Origin: Catenibacterium mitsuoka_A
GTDB lineage: Bacteria; Bacillota_I; Bacilli_A; Erysipelotrichales; Coprobacillaceae
NCBI RefSeq assembly: GCF_964259225.1
Contig: NZ_CAXVKN010000040.1
DNA: 20,809 nucleotides
Reading direction: 5' to 3' (one strand)
Shown: piece by piece, positions 8,636-15,099 of the stretch
How positions within the stretch are numbered: the first letter of the stretch is position 1
Layout: each line of letters starts with the position of its first letter
Notes under the pieces: generated by a model
Seen by the model: only the letters and a program-made list of their open reading frames with translations
What the model was told of the DNA's origin: nothing
Databases searched by the model: none
Made by a program: the position numbers and the translations under genes

Positions 8636-10759
8636 TTATTTCGCATAAAGCTCAATCTCAGTGCCTTGTTTTAATTCAGTTCCCTTTGTAATACTTTGAG
8701 CATAAATAGAGCCCAAACCATTCATTTTAATTTCAACACCAGTGAGTGATGCAAAGGCTTCAGCCTCTTTACGAGACCAGCCAAGCATTGAAGGCATTGT
8801 ATATTTCTGTCCATCTGTTAATAAAAGTACTTTAGAACCCATTGTAACTTCTGTTGTACTTGATGGATATTGTCCTACTACTGTAGAACCATCACCAATG
8901 AGTATTGGTGTAAGCGAATGTTTCTTTAAGATACCTTCAACATATGATGTACTCTGGTTCATATAGTTATTTAATACATAAGGTGTTGAATTTACCTTTT
9001 CAGTATCTTTGCTTAAGATATTTAAAGCTGATTTAGTAATACTCTTGACTACCTCTCCAGAATAGTTAGTACCGCTGCTTTCATTCTGGAACCAGACTAT
9101 AACTTCTACTTCAGGATCACGATAAGGTGCCATACCGACAAAGGAATGTGTATGCTTAGAAGCAGAATAAGCACCATTTTCCGCAATCTGACCAGTACCA
9201 GTCTTACCAATGATTTCTACAGATGAATCTCTATAATCACGACCTGTTGATCCATCAATATTAACGACACCATATAAAAGTGTTCTCATCTGAGCCACTG
9301 CTTCAGTAGAATAGATTTTCTTAGAATAAGAAGTTTTAGCACTATAGAGCGTCTTACCATTTGTAGGATTGACTACCTTTTCTACTAAATAAGGTTCTAC
9401 TGTACGACCATCATTCGCAAATGCTGAATAACCTCTTAATAGCTGTAGTGTAGTAACTGAAGAGCCTTGACCAAATCCTGTTGTGAAATATTCTAAGCTC
9501 TTTGTTTTACCGTCATAACCCTTTACACCACTACCAGAGAATAAGCCATCTACCTTACTAGTTTGGAATAATCCAAGATTCTTATAATCTTCAATTAAGC
9601 TAGACATATTTGTATGTTCAGCAAGAATATGACAAATAGCTGTATTAGAAGAATGGTACAACCCATCACGATAAGTAATACGGCCCCATCCAGTTTTATT
9701 GTGGTCATGAATTGTCGCAATAACACGGCCATTAGATACATAATCATATGTACCTGACTCATATTTGCTATCTAAATCTAATACACCATCTGTTAATGCA
9801 TTCGCATAGACAAATGGTTTAAAAGCCGAACCACATTCAAATGCTTCATTTAAGAATGTATCGTTATAATTAGTTAAATCTCGTTTATTAGGATCAAATG
9901 AAGGATAGTTAGATACTGCAAGAATAGCCCCTGTTTTGACATTCATAACTACAGCACATGCTTTTGTAGCCTTTGTATTTTCCTGCATATCTTTCATTAA
10001 TGAATCTAATTCTGTCTGAAGTGTTGAATTGATTGTTAAATAAACATCATTTCCACTTACTGACTTCTTATCAGAAATAACCCCATTAGGAAGAGTATTA
10101 CGCTTAGAGTCTACTAAATAAACTCTCTGCCCATTTGTACCCTTTAACCAATTATTATAAGTCTTTTCAATACCCATCTGACCTATAATATTATAAGGAT
10201 CTGTTTCTGCCGCTACAGCTGCATAGCCTACTTCATAGCTTGCAAAATCACCAAAACGATAATTACGAGATGTAATTTCATCAAATTCAAGACCAGGTAG
10301 CTTTAATGCCATAATCTTCTCTTTTGTGATAGAAGATAAATTACGGCCATAATTACCAAATTCTACCTGATATGTATTCTGATTCAAACGATCTAAAATT
10401 GTTGCTTTAGATACGCCTAGAATAGGTGCTAACTGTTCAGCTGTTTTATCTTTATTTACAATATATTGAGGATTATTCTTCGCATCTAATCTTTTTGCAA
10501 GAACAGCCCTTAATTTATATTTCTTTACATCAGAAGCAACTATTTCGTTATCACTTGTATAAATAGTCCCACGTGCTGCCTGAACAACCTTAGTGACCTG
10601 TCCACCTCCACGTTTCTTTGCAAAGTCTCTTATATTGACGTTACTCATCATTGTCTTACCTGTTGTACATAAGTAACAGACATTGATTGCTAATATAACC
10701 ATCATAAAGAGAAATACAAGCATAACGACCTGACCGCTTCTATTTCTATTTTTGTTCAT
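8636..10759 (-). CDS. pbpB: Class B penicillin-binding protein (septal transpeptidase) with two PASTA domains
   Basis: Septal peptidoglycan DD-transpeptidase, the FtsI/PbpB/PBP2X partner of FtsL and DivIB. The 707 residues comprise a short cytoplasmic start, one membrane anchor (about 10-32), the N-terminal dimerisation/pedestal domain (about 58-215), a transpeptidase domain (about 245-580) and two C-terminal PASTA repeats (about 592-649 and 650-707). Catalytic motifs are SxxK as SAFK with Ser311, SxN as SSN (370-372) and KTG (519-521). Most relatives have STFK at the first motif. PASTA repeats in this class bind wall or muropeptide ligands or stabilise the fold. The ATG shares one base with the ftsL stop codon (TAATG), with AGGAG about 10 nt upstream. 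Confidence 0.95.
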   Translation of the reverse strand: MNKNRNRSGQVVMLVFLFMMVILAINVCYLCTTGKTMMSNVNIRDFAKKRGGGQVTKVVQAARGTIYTSDNEIVASDVKKYKLRAVLAKRLDAKNNPQYIVNKDKTAEQLAPILGVSKATILDRLNQNTYQVEFGNYGRNLSSITKEKIMALKLPGLEFDEITSRNYRFGDFASYEVGYAAVAAETDPYNIIGQMGIEKTYNNWLKGTNGQRVYLVDSKRNTLPNGVISDKKSVSGNDVYLTINSTLQTELDSLMKDMQENTKATKACAVVMNVKTGAILAVSNYPSFDPNKRDLTNYNDTFLNEAFECGSAFKPFVYANALTDGVLDLDSKYESGTYDYVSNGRVIATIHDHNKTGWGRITYRDGLYHSSNTAICHILAEHTNMSSLIEDYKNLGLFQTSKVDGLFSGSGVKGYDGKTKSLEYFTTGFGQGSSVTTLQLLRGYSAFANDGRTVEPYLVEKVVNPTNGKTLYSAKTSYSKKIYSTEAVAQMRTLLYGVVNIDGSTGRDYRDSSVEIIGKTGTGQIAENGAYSASKHTHSFVGMAPYRDPEVEVIVWFQNESSGTNYSGEVVKSITKSALNILSKDTEKVNSTPYVLNNYMNQSTSYVEGILKKHSLTPILIGDGSTVVGQYPSSTTEVTMGSKVLLLTDGQKYTMPSMLGWSRKEAEAFASLTGVEIKMNGLGSIYAQSITKGTELKQGTEIELYAK

Positions 10760-11049
10760 TATTCTTCAGCTCCTACCACTGCAGCAGCTGCAGAACTAGG
10801 CTGATAATCATAACCTTTCTTAGTGGCAACATCCTTCATACGTGAGAAAGAAGCCAATTCCTGTTTAGACATTTCTAAAGCATCAATATCTGACTGCACA
10901 TTAGATATTTCATCCTGTGTCTTTTTGATTTTCGCATTAAGTTGTGATTCATATGAATTTAAATAAATACTACCTACCAAAAACAGCACAAAAGAGAACG
11001 CAAGCAGCATTTCTGTAAACTTTAAAAATCTTGATTTTCTTCTTTTCAT
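10759..11049 (-). CDS. ftsL: Cell division protein FtsL
   Basis: Small bitopic divisome protein, assigned from topology and position because sequence conservation is low. The 96 residues have a basic cytoplasmic N-terminus (MKRRKSRFLK), one membrane segment (about 13-30) and an extracellular heptad-rich coiled coil (about 32-65, ESQLNAKIKKTQDEISNVQ onward) of the kind that pairs with DivIC. It ends with an alanine-rich tail. It sits between rsmH and pbpB as in Bacillus. Start and stop codons each share one base with the neighbours (TAATG at both ends), and its own ribosome binding site is weak, so translation probably depends on termination-reinitiation from rsmH. Confidence 0.88.
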   Translation of the reverse strand: MKRRKSRFLKFTEMLLAFSFVLFLVGSIYLNSYESQLNAKIKKTQDEISNVQSDIDALEMSKQELASFSRMKDVATKKGYDYQPSSAAAAVVGAEE

Positions 11050-11987
11050 TATTCATCACGTATCCTTTCTATTACTCTTAATTTAGCTGAATGAGAACGT
11101 CTGTTCTCTGATAATTCTTTTTCATCTGCCACTATAGGCTTTCTTGTAACCTTCTTAAAATGAGGCTGGTATTCCTCCGGAATAACTGGCATACCCATTG
11201 GTAAATCAGGTACTGCAGTCTTTTCATTAAACATATACTTTGTAATTTTATCTTCTAATGAGTGGAAGCTGATGACTGCCACACGTCCACCCACATTAAG
11301 TAAATCTAATGAATCTGTTAAAGCACGTTCAAATACATTTAGCTCATCATTCACTTCAATACGAATTGCCTGGAAAGTACGTTTTGCAGGATGCCCACCT
11401 GTACGTCTTGCGCGAGCTGGAATAGCCTTCTTTACTATTTCTACAAGTTCAAAGGTTGTTTCAATAGGTTTAACCTGTCTTTTCTTTTCAATCATTCTCG
11501 CAATTGATTTCGCAAACTTTTCATCCGCATACTTATATAAAATAGTCACTAAATCCTGATAAGAATAATTATTCACTACTTCATAAGCACTTAAAGGCTG
11601 CTCTTGATTCATACGCATATCTAGTCTTGCATCTGTATTATAGCTAAATCCTCTTTCCGCATTATCAAATTGTGGAGAAGATACACCTAAATCAAATACA
11701 ATACCATCTACCTTATAAACACCCTCCATTGAGAGTCTTGCCTTAATCTCTTTGAAATTTGCATGAATAATAGTAAAGTTGTCAGAAATCTTTGACAATC
11801 TTTCTCTTGCAGCTTCTATCGCATTGGTATCCTGATCAAAACAATATAAATGTCCTGTTGTCAATTTTTCTAGAATACGAGAACTATGTCCCCCTCCTCC
11901 TAGAGTACAATCCACATAAATACCATCTTCTTTTATATTCAATGCATCGATTGTTTCATCTAATAATACACTATAGTGTTCAAACAT
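11049..11987 (-). CDS. rsmH: 16S rRNA (cytosine1402-N4)-methyltransferase RsmH
   Basis: S-adenosylmethionine-dependent methyltransferase (MraW) that modifies C1402 of 16S rRNA in the ribosomal P site. The protein has 312 residues from ATG 11987. An upstream ATG at 11996 is in frame, but GAGGA directly abuts it, while it is 9 nt from the chosen ATG, and MFEHYSVLLDET matches the family start. Motifs are the SAM loop VDCTLGGGGHS (25-35), FDQD (50-53), FDLGVSSPQFD and the C-terminal ISFHSLEDK followed by NRRSHSAKLRVIER. The start lies 5 nt after the mraZ stop codon. Confidence 0.96.
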   Translation of the reverse strand: MFEHYSVLLDETIDALNIKEDGIYVDCTLGGGGHSSRILEKLTTGHLYCFDQDTNAIEAARERLSKISDNFTIIHANFKEIKARLSMEGVYKVDGIVFDLGVSSPQFDNAERGFSYNTDARLDMRMNQEQPLSAYEVVNNYSYQDLVTILYKYADEKFAKSIARMIEKKRQVKPIETTFELVEIVKKAIPARARRTGGHPAKRTFQAIRIEVNDELNVFERALTDSLDLLNVGGRVAVISFHSLEDKITKYMFNEKTAVPDLPMGMPVIPEEYQPHFKKVTRKPIVADEKELSENRRSHSAKLRVIERIRDE

Positions 11988-11992
11988 ATTTA

Positions 11993-12424
11993 TCATTCCT
12001 CATTTTCTGATATTCTTTCTGATAAGTCATCAAACTGGTCATCATATTCATCATAGAATGCATCCCATTTAGCAGTATCCCATATTTCAATATGTTCACC
12101 AGCACCAACGATTGTACACTCTTTTTCTAGATGAGCATGTGTACGTAATACCTGGGGAATATTGATACGACCTAATTTATCAAATTCACTGCAGCTCATA
12201 CGAGAAGTTACCATACGTAAATAAGCACGCTCTTCTTTCTTCTTATTTGATAACTTCTTCAATTCTGCATAATAAGTCTGCCATCCTTCTTCTGTATAAA
12301 CATCTAGACAGCCTTCGTGGCCTCTCATGATATAGACATGGTCTCCGCATTCACCACGGAATTTAGCAGGGATGCTCAAACGGCCTTTAGTATCTAGATT
12401 GTGCTGATATTCACCAAAGAACAT
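11993..12424 (-). CDS. mraZ: Transcriptional regulator MraZ
   Basis: DNA-binding protein at the head of dcw operons that forms ring-shaped oligomers and represses or tunes its own operon. The 143 residues contain two SpoVT/AbrB-type half domains, each marked by D-x(2)-GR-(x)-IP: DTKGRLSIPAKFR (11-23) and DKLGRINIPQVLR (82-94). The C-terminus is acidic. The ATG follows GGTGAG with 6 nt spacing, and that ribosome binding site overlaps the last of a series of MraZ-type boxes in the promoter region, consistent with autoregulation. Confidence 0.97.
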   Translation of the reverse strand: MFFGEYQHNLDTKGRLSIPAKFRGECGDHVYIMRGHEGCLDVYTEEGWQTYYAELKKLSNKKKEERAYLRMVTSRMSCSEFDKLGRINIPQVLRTHAHLEKECTIVGAGEHIEIWDTAKWDAFYDEYDDQFDDLSERISENEE

Positions 12425-12432
12425 ACCTTACT

Positions 12433-12502
12433 CACCATTCCTTTCCACAATTATCCACTTTCATACAATTCTTACCACTATTATAGACTTAGAATGCACT
12501 TT
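12433..12502 (-). promoter_or_regulatory. MraZ operator array overlapping the dcw promoter
   Basis: On the minus strand, GTGG-type boxes recur at exact 10-bp steps: GTGG at 12475-12478, a degenerate TTGT at 12465-12468, GTGG at 12455-12458, GTGG at 12445-12448 and ATGG at 12435-12438. A further AAAGTGC lies at 12496-12502, inside the promoter spacer. Two boxes read AAAGTGG/AAAGTGC. Known MraZ sites are TGGGN repeats with 5-nt spacers in E. coli and AAAGTG[T/G] repeats in mycoplasmas, both with a 10-nt period, so this is read as the autoregulatory operator. Confidence 0.8.
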
Positions 12503-12509
12503 CAGACAA
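12480..12509 (-). promoter_or_regulatory. Main promoter of the dcw operon (mraZ promoter)
   Basis: Minus-strand -10 box TATAAT (12480-12485, consensus) and -35 box TTGTCT (12504-12509) with an 18-nt spacer. One MraZ-type box lies inside the spacer and the others run from the start point to the mraZ ribosome binding site. It sits just downstream of two terminators that isolate it from rpmF. Confidence 0.75.
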
Positions 12510-12531
12510 GAAATTTATGGATTTTAAATGC

Positions 12532-12568
12532 AAAAAAAGGTTTTCTAGCATAAAACGCCAAAAAACCT
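12532..12568 (-). terminator. Second terminator after rpmF, before the mraZ promoter
   Basis: Minus-strand stem AGGTTTT/AAAACCT (arms 12562-12568 and 12538-12544) with a long loop, or alternatively GTTTT/AAAAC nearer the loop, followed by a run of seven T (12532-12538). The stem is weak, so it may only back up the stronger terminator upstream. Confidence 0.5.
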
Positions 12569-12571
12569 CTT

Positions 12572-12604
12572 AAAAATAAAAAAAGAGAGATTTTCATCTC
12601 TCTA
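12572..12604 (-). terminator. Intrinsic terminator after rpmF
   Basis: Minus-strand hairpin AGAGAGAT/ATCTCTCT (8 bp, arms 12596-12603 and 12584-12591) closed by a GAAA tetraloop, followed by a T-rich run. It begins about 8 nt after the rpmF stop codon and ends the yceD-rpmF unit. Confidence 0.85.
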
Positions 12605-12610
12605 AAGGAA

Positions 12611-12787
12611 TTATTTTACATCCTTAACTTTAACGCCATTATAATAACCACAATGACCACAAACTCTATGTGCTAATTTGAATTCACCACATTCTGGACA
12701 TTTAACAACTGCAGGAGCTGATAATTTGTCATGAGTTCTTCTCTTGTCTCTTCTTGTACTTGATACTCTTCTAAATGGTACTGCCAT
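12611..12787 (-). CDS. rpmF: 50S ribosomal protein L32
   Basis: Small zinc-ribbon protein of the large ribosomal subunit, 58 residues, the usual length. It begins MAVPFRRVSSTRRDKRR, the typical basic L32 start. Two pairs of cysteines form a zinc-binding ribbon: CPEC (30-33) and CGHC (43-46). That is the zinc-containing (C+) paralogue form rather than a zinc-free one. AGGAGGT lies 6-7 nt before the ATG and overlaps the end of yceD, whose stop codon is 14 nt upstream. The yceD-rpmF pairing is widespread. Usually plsX or fabH follows, but here a terminator follows instead. Confidence 0.97.
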   Translation of the reverse strand: MAVPFRRVSSTRRDKRRTHDKLSAPAVVKCPECGEFKLAHRVCGHCGYYNGVKVKDVK

Positions 12788-12801
12788 CTTGTTCTACCTC
12801 C

Positions 12802-13317
12802 TTATTCCTGATCCTTGAAATAATCTTTGAGTTTTGCTAAACGGGGATCGATTGTATCCTCTTCTTTTGCGACTACTTCGCTTTCATCCATAACTTTCCA
12901 GCCTGAGCCGCTCGTTTTCATCTTTGCGCCTTCCTTCACAACTCTCATTGGAATAGCCATCATGATTTCCTGGAATATAACAGAAGTAAGATCAGCAACA
13001 TCCTTTCTTGCTTCTACAACATCCTCATCATCTTCAGGCTTATAAAACGCAAACACAACATCTGTATCAATAGAAAATGGGTAATCGACATCTTCCAATG
13101 ATATAGCGCAAGGAACAACCATTGTTCCCTGAACATGGTATGTTACATATAGACGTTCTTCACTACTATTGAAGTTGCCTGATCCTGTAACTTCCACATC
13201 CTTCAAATCATTGATTCGAGATAAGTTATAGAACATTTCTTTAGGAAACGTTATCGTTTCTTCGAAATCAAATTTTCCGTTTTTCTGTTTGACTAACCAA
13301 TTACGATTCCATTTCAC
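12802..13317 (-). CDS. yceD: YceD family protein (DUF177), partner gene of rpmF
   Basis: Conserved protein almost always encoded just before rpmF. The family has been linked to 23S rRNA or large-subunit accumulation, but its precise role is not settled. Using GTG 13317 gives 171 residues starting MKWNRNWLVKQ, like relatives that start MKW. An in-frame GTG at 13326 would abut the GAGG ribosome binding site. The C-terminal half carries the family-type stretch IDPRLAKLKDYF near the end, and the middle has acidic DDEDVVEA. Expressed from the strong promoter immediately upstream. Confidence 0.9.
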   Translation of the reverse strand: MKWNRNWLVKQKNGKFDFEETITFPKEMFYNLSRINDLKDVEVTGSGNFNSSEERLYVTYHVQGTMVVPCAISLEDVDYPFSIDTDVVFAFYKPEDDEDVVEARKDVADLTSVIFQEIMMAIPMRVVKEGAKMKTSGSGWKVMDESEVVAKEEDTIDPRLAKLKDYFKDQE

Positions 13318-13346
13318 CTTGATCACCCTCTATAACTGCATCACCC

Positions 13347-13375
13347 ATTATAATGAAAATTAGATTATAAGTCAA
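13347..13375 (-). promoter_or_regulatory. Strong promoter of yceD-rpmF
   Basis: Minus-strand -35 TTGACT (13370-13375), 17-nt spacer and consensus -10 TATAAT (13347-13352). A T7 tract immediately upstream of the -35 is the edge of a tandem repeat and could act as an UP element. Confidence 0.85.
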
Positions 13376-13376
13376 T

Positions 13377-13427
13377 CAAAAAAATCATTTTCTAATGGGC
13401 ATCAAAAAATCATTTTCTAATGGGCAT
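13377..13427. repeat. Two tandem 25-26 bp direct repeats upstream of the yceD promoter
   Basis: The units are C-A(7) or C-A(6) followed by the same 18-base sequence TCATTTTCTAATGGGCAT: copy 1 at 13377-13402 and copy 2 at 13403-13427. They differ only by one A. Each has an A-tract, so A-tracts recur at about 26 bp. The heptamer TAATGGG of each copy also occurs inverted at 13344-13350, overlapping the -10. The repeats fill most of the gap between the esterase and yceD. Confidence 0.85.
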
Positions 13428-13479
13428 TAATCGCATATTTCTTAAAATGTCTTTGCGACCGTGTGTATTCTAACATAGT

Positions 13480-14082
13480 TTATTCAAAAAAGATAGATAA
13501 ATTTTCAAAAACCCATTTAAATCCTCTGATCATTCTTTGATCTGGTTCAGTGAAATGACCCCCATTCTCTTCTATATATATACATCTGTTATTCTTGGCT
13601 AGATATTGATAAGTTTCTATTGTGTTTTGTCCTACTGTACACATGAGTTTATTCTTTGTTTTTGATTCTTTTCTACCTAGACTCAAGTATACTACTGCTT
13701 TTCTATTAATGGTATGAAGATAGTTGATCCAGCCTGGAAACCATAAGGAACCAGATGCACTTATACATCCTACAAAAGATTCATGTCTTCCATACATCCA
13801 CAAACTAAACAAACCACCAAGTGAATAGCCCGCAATAATATAATGATGAGAAGAATTCATAGTTGAAAGAATCCACTTTTCAAGTTCCTCACCCTTTCCA
13901 CCAAAACCATCAGCAGGCCATGGAGAAAGTTCACTGTTCCAATCCTTAATAGCTGGTGCTATAAGACAATAGTTTTTCTTTAATGATTCTACAATTGAAG
14001 TACAGTCATGAAAGAAACAAAAAATATAAACGTCAGCATCTTGATTGCCATAAATCTGGCATTCTCTTCCATAATAAATCAT
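13480..14082 (-). CDS. Small alpha/beta-hydrolase, esterase D/Fes-like
   Basis: Probable cytoplasmic serine esterase of the alpha/beta-hydrolase fold, with no signal peptide. The nucleophile elbow is GYSLGG with Ser87. A His lies in ENGGHFTEP (His176), and LGRKES (135-140) offers Glu139 as the third residue, the placement seen in esterase D-like enzymes. At 200 residues it is shorter than typical members (about 250), mainly at the N-terminus and in the cap. The substrate cannot be read from sequence. Its ATG overlaps the stop codon of the HAD phosphatase by four bases (ATGA), so the two are co-translated. Confidence 0.75.
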   Translation of the reverse strand: MIYYGRECQIYGNQDADVYIFCFFHDCTSIVESLKKNYCLIAPAIKDWNSELSPWPADGFGGKGEELEKWILSTMNSSHHYIIAGYSLGGLFSLWMYGRHESFVGCISASGSLWFPGWINYLHTINRKAVVYLSLGRKESKTKNKLMCTVGQNTIETYQYLAKNNRCIYIEENGGHFTEPDQRMIRGFKWVFENLSIFFE

Positions 14083-14900
14083 ATTAACTTGTAATGCTTC
14101 ATCGCATTATATAGTCCATCTTCATCGACTGTATCAGTCACATAATCAGCTACATCTTTTGCCAAATCAGCCCCATTGCCCATTGCAATGGCAGTGCCTG
14201 CCATTTCTAACATTTCTATATCATTTGTAGAATCTCCAAATGCATAGGCATTTTCTATTGGTTCACCAACAGCTTCCATAAAATCCTTAATAGCAGCCCC
14301 TTTAGATACACCTTTAATCATCATTTCTCCAGCCTTTGCACCAAATGTTGATGTATAACCTCCAGCTGGTATAAAAGTTAAGCTTGGGTCTAATTCTTTC
14401 ATGAATCTCTCAGCAGCTTCTACTGTATCAAAAGTTGCATCAATCTTAAGAATTGGATTATTCTCTATTTCAGCCATTGTCTTCATACTCTTTTTCTTGA
14501 ACACTTCTTCAACAGGTTCATCAAATTTCTTTTTAAACTGTTCTTCAAACATAGCATGTGTATAAGGATTCTGATAGCCATTTTTCCAATCTATGATCTG
14601 ATAGCCTCCACCTAATTCTTCAATAAGTTCAAGTGTTTTCTTTACAACATCACTTGAAATGATTTTCTGTAATTCTGGCTTACCATCACGAACAACCGCT
14701 GCGCCATTCGCAATAATTGCATCTTCTATTCCTGTAAAAGAAATTTCCTTTGTCATAAAATAACTTCTTCCTGTACAAAAGAAACAATGATGCCCATTTT
14801 CTTTTGCCTTCTTAATCGCCTCTATTGCACTTTGTGGCACAGTATGTGTAACATCACTTAATAAAGTACCGTCTATATCAAAAAATAAATATTTCCCCAT
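14079..14900 (-). CDS. HAD-superfamily (Cof-type, IIB cap) phosphatase
   Basis: Cytoplasmic Mg-dependent phosphatase of the Cof/YbiV type, usually acting on sugar phosphates or similar small metabolites. The 273 residues are standard. HAD motif I is FFDIDGTLL (nucleophile Asp8, Asp10), motif II is CTGRS, the motif III lysine is in MIKGVSKGAA, and motif IV is FGDSTNDIEML. A mixed alpha/beta C2B cap lies between motifs II and III. AGGAGA precedes the ATG by 7-8 nt. It is first in a two-gene unit with the esterase. Exact substrate unknown. Confidence 0.9.
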   Translation of the reverse strand: MGKYLFFDIDGTLLSDVTHTVPQSAIEAIKKAKENGHHCFFCTGRSYFMTKEISFTGIEDAIIANGAAVVRDGKPELQKIISSDVVKKTLELIEELGGGYQIIDWKNGYQNPYTHAMFEEQFKKKFDEPVEEVFKKKSMKTMAEIENNPILKIDATFDTVEAAERFMKELDPSLTFIPAGGYTSTFGAKAGEMMIKGVSKGAAIKDFMEAVGEPIENAYAFGDSTNDIEMLEMAGTAIAMGNGADLAKDVADYVTDTVDEDGLYNAMKHYKLI

Positions 14901-15099
14901 ATGTCTTCTCCTATATCAATAGATTATAGTGTAATCTCTTTTAAGTATTATAGTATAAGAATGCAAAAAGAAACATTATTTTCTAATTCTGATCATTTTT
15001 TCAAAACCATTTTAACAAGAATCTATCATCATTTTTCAATATATTAAAAAATATCTCATTGGTATATTGTTTTGATATACTATTGTTGAGGTGATAATT
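14901..15099. other. Divergent AT-rich intergenic region, HAD phosphatase / IIB-ROK fusion
   Basis: About 200 bp with no open frame that looks coding. The minus-strand side (14930-14960) has two TATAAT-like boxes before the HAD gene but no convincing -35 box. The plus-strand side holds the promoter and palindrome of the fusion gene. Confidence 0.6.
15060..15082 (+). promoter_or_regulatory. Extended -10 promoter embedded in an inverted repeat
   Basis: TGGTATAT (15060-15067), a 7-nt spacer and ATATACTA (15075-15082) form an inverted repeat with one mismatch per arm. The right arm contains an extended -10, TGA-TATACT (15073-15081), without a clear -35. The start codon of the fusion gene is about 18 nt downstream. 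A dimeric regulator bound here would occlude RNA polymerase. Which regulator is unknown. Confidence 0.55.

Noticed and set aside
13377..13427. Possible start of a CRISPR array
   Set aside because: Only two copies, directly abutting with no spacer between them and no cas genes. It is a tandem duplication.
14930..14965. Promoter for the HAD-esterase pair
   Set aside because: Two TATAAT-like boxes are visible on the minus strand but neither has a recognisable -35 at 16-18 nt, so no promoter was called.
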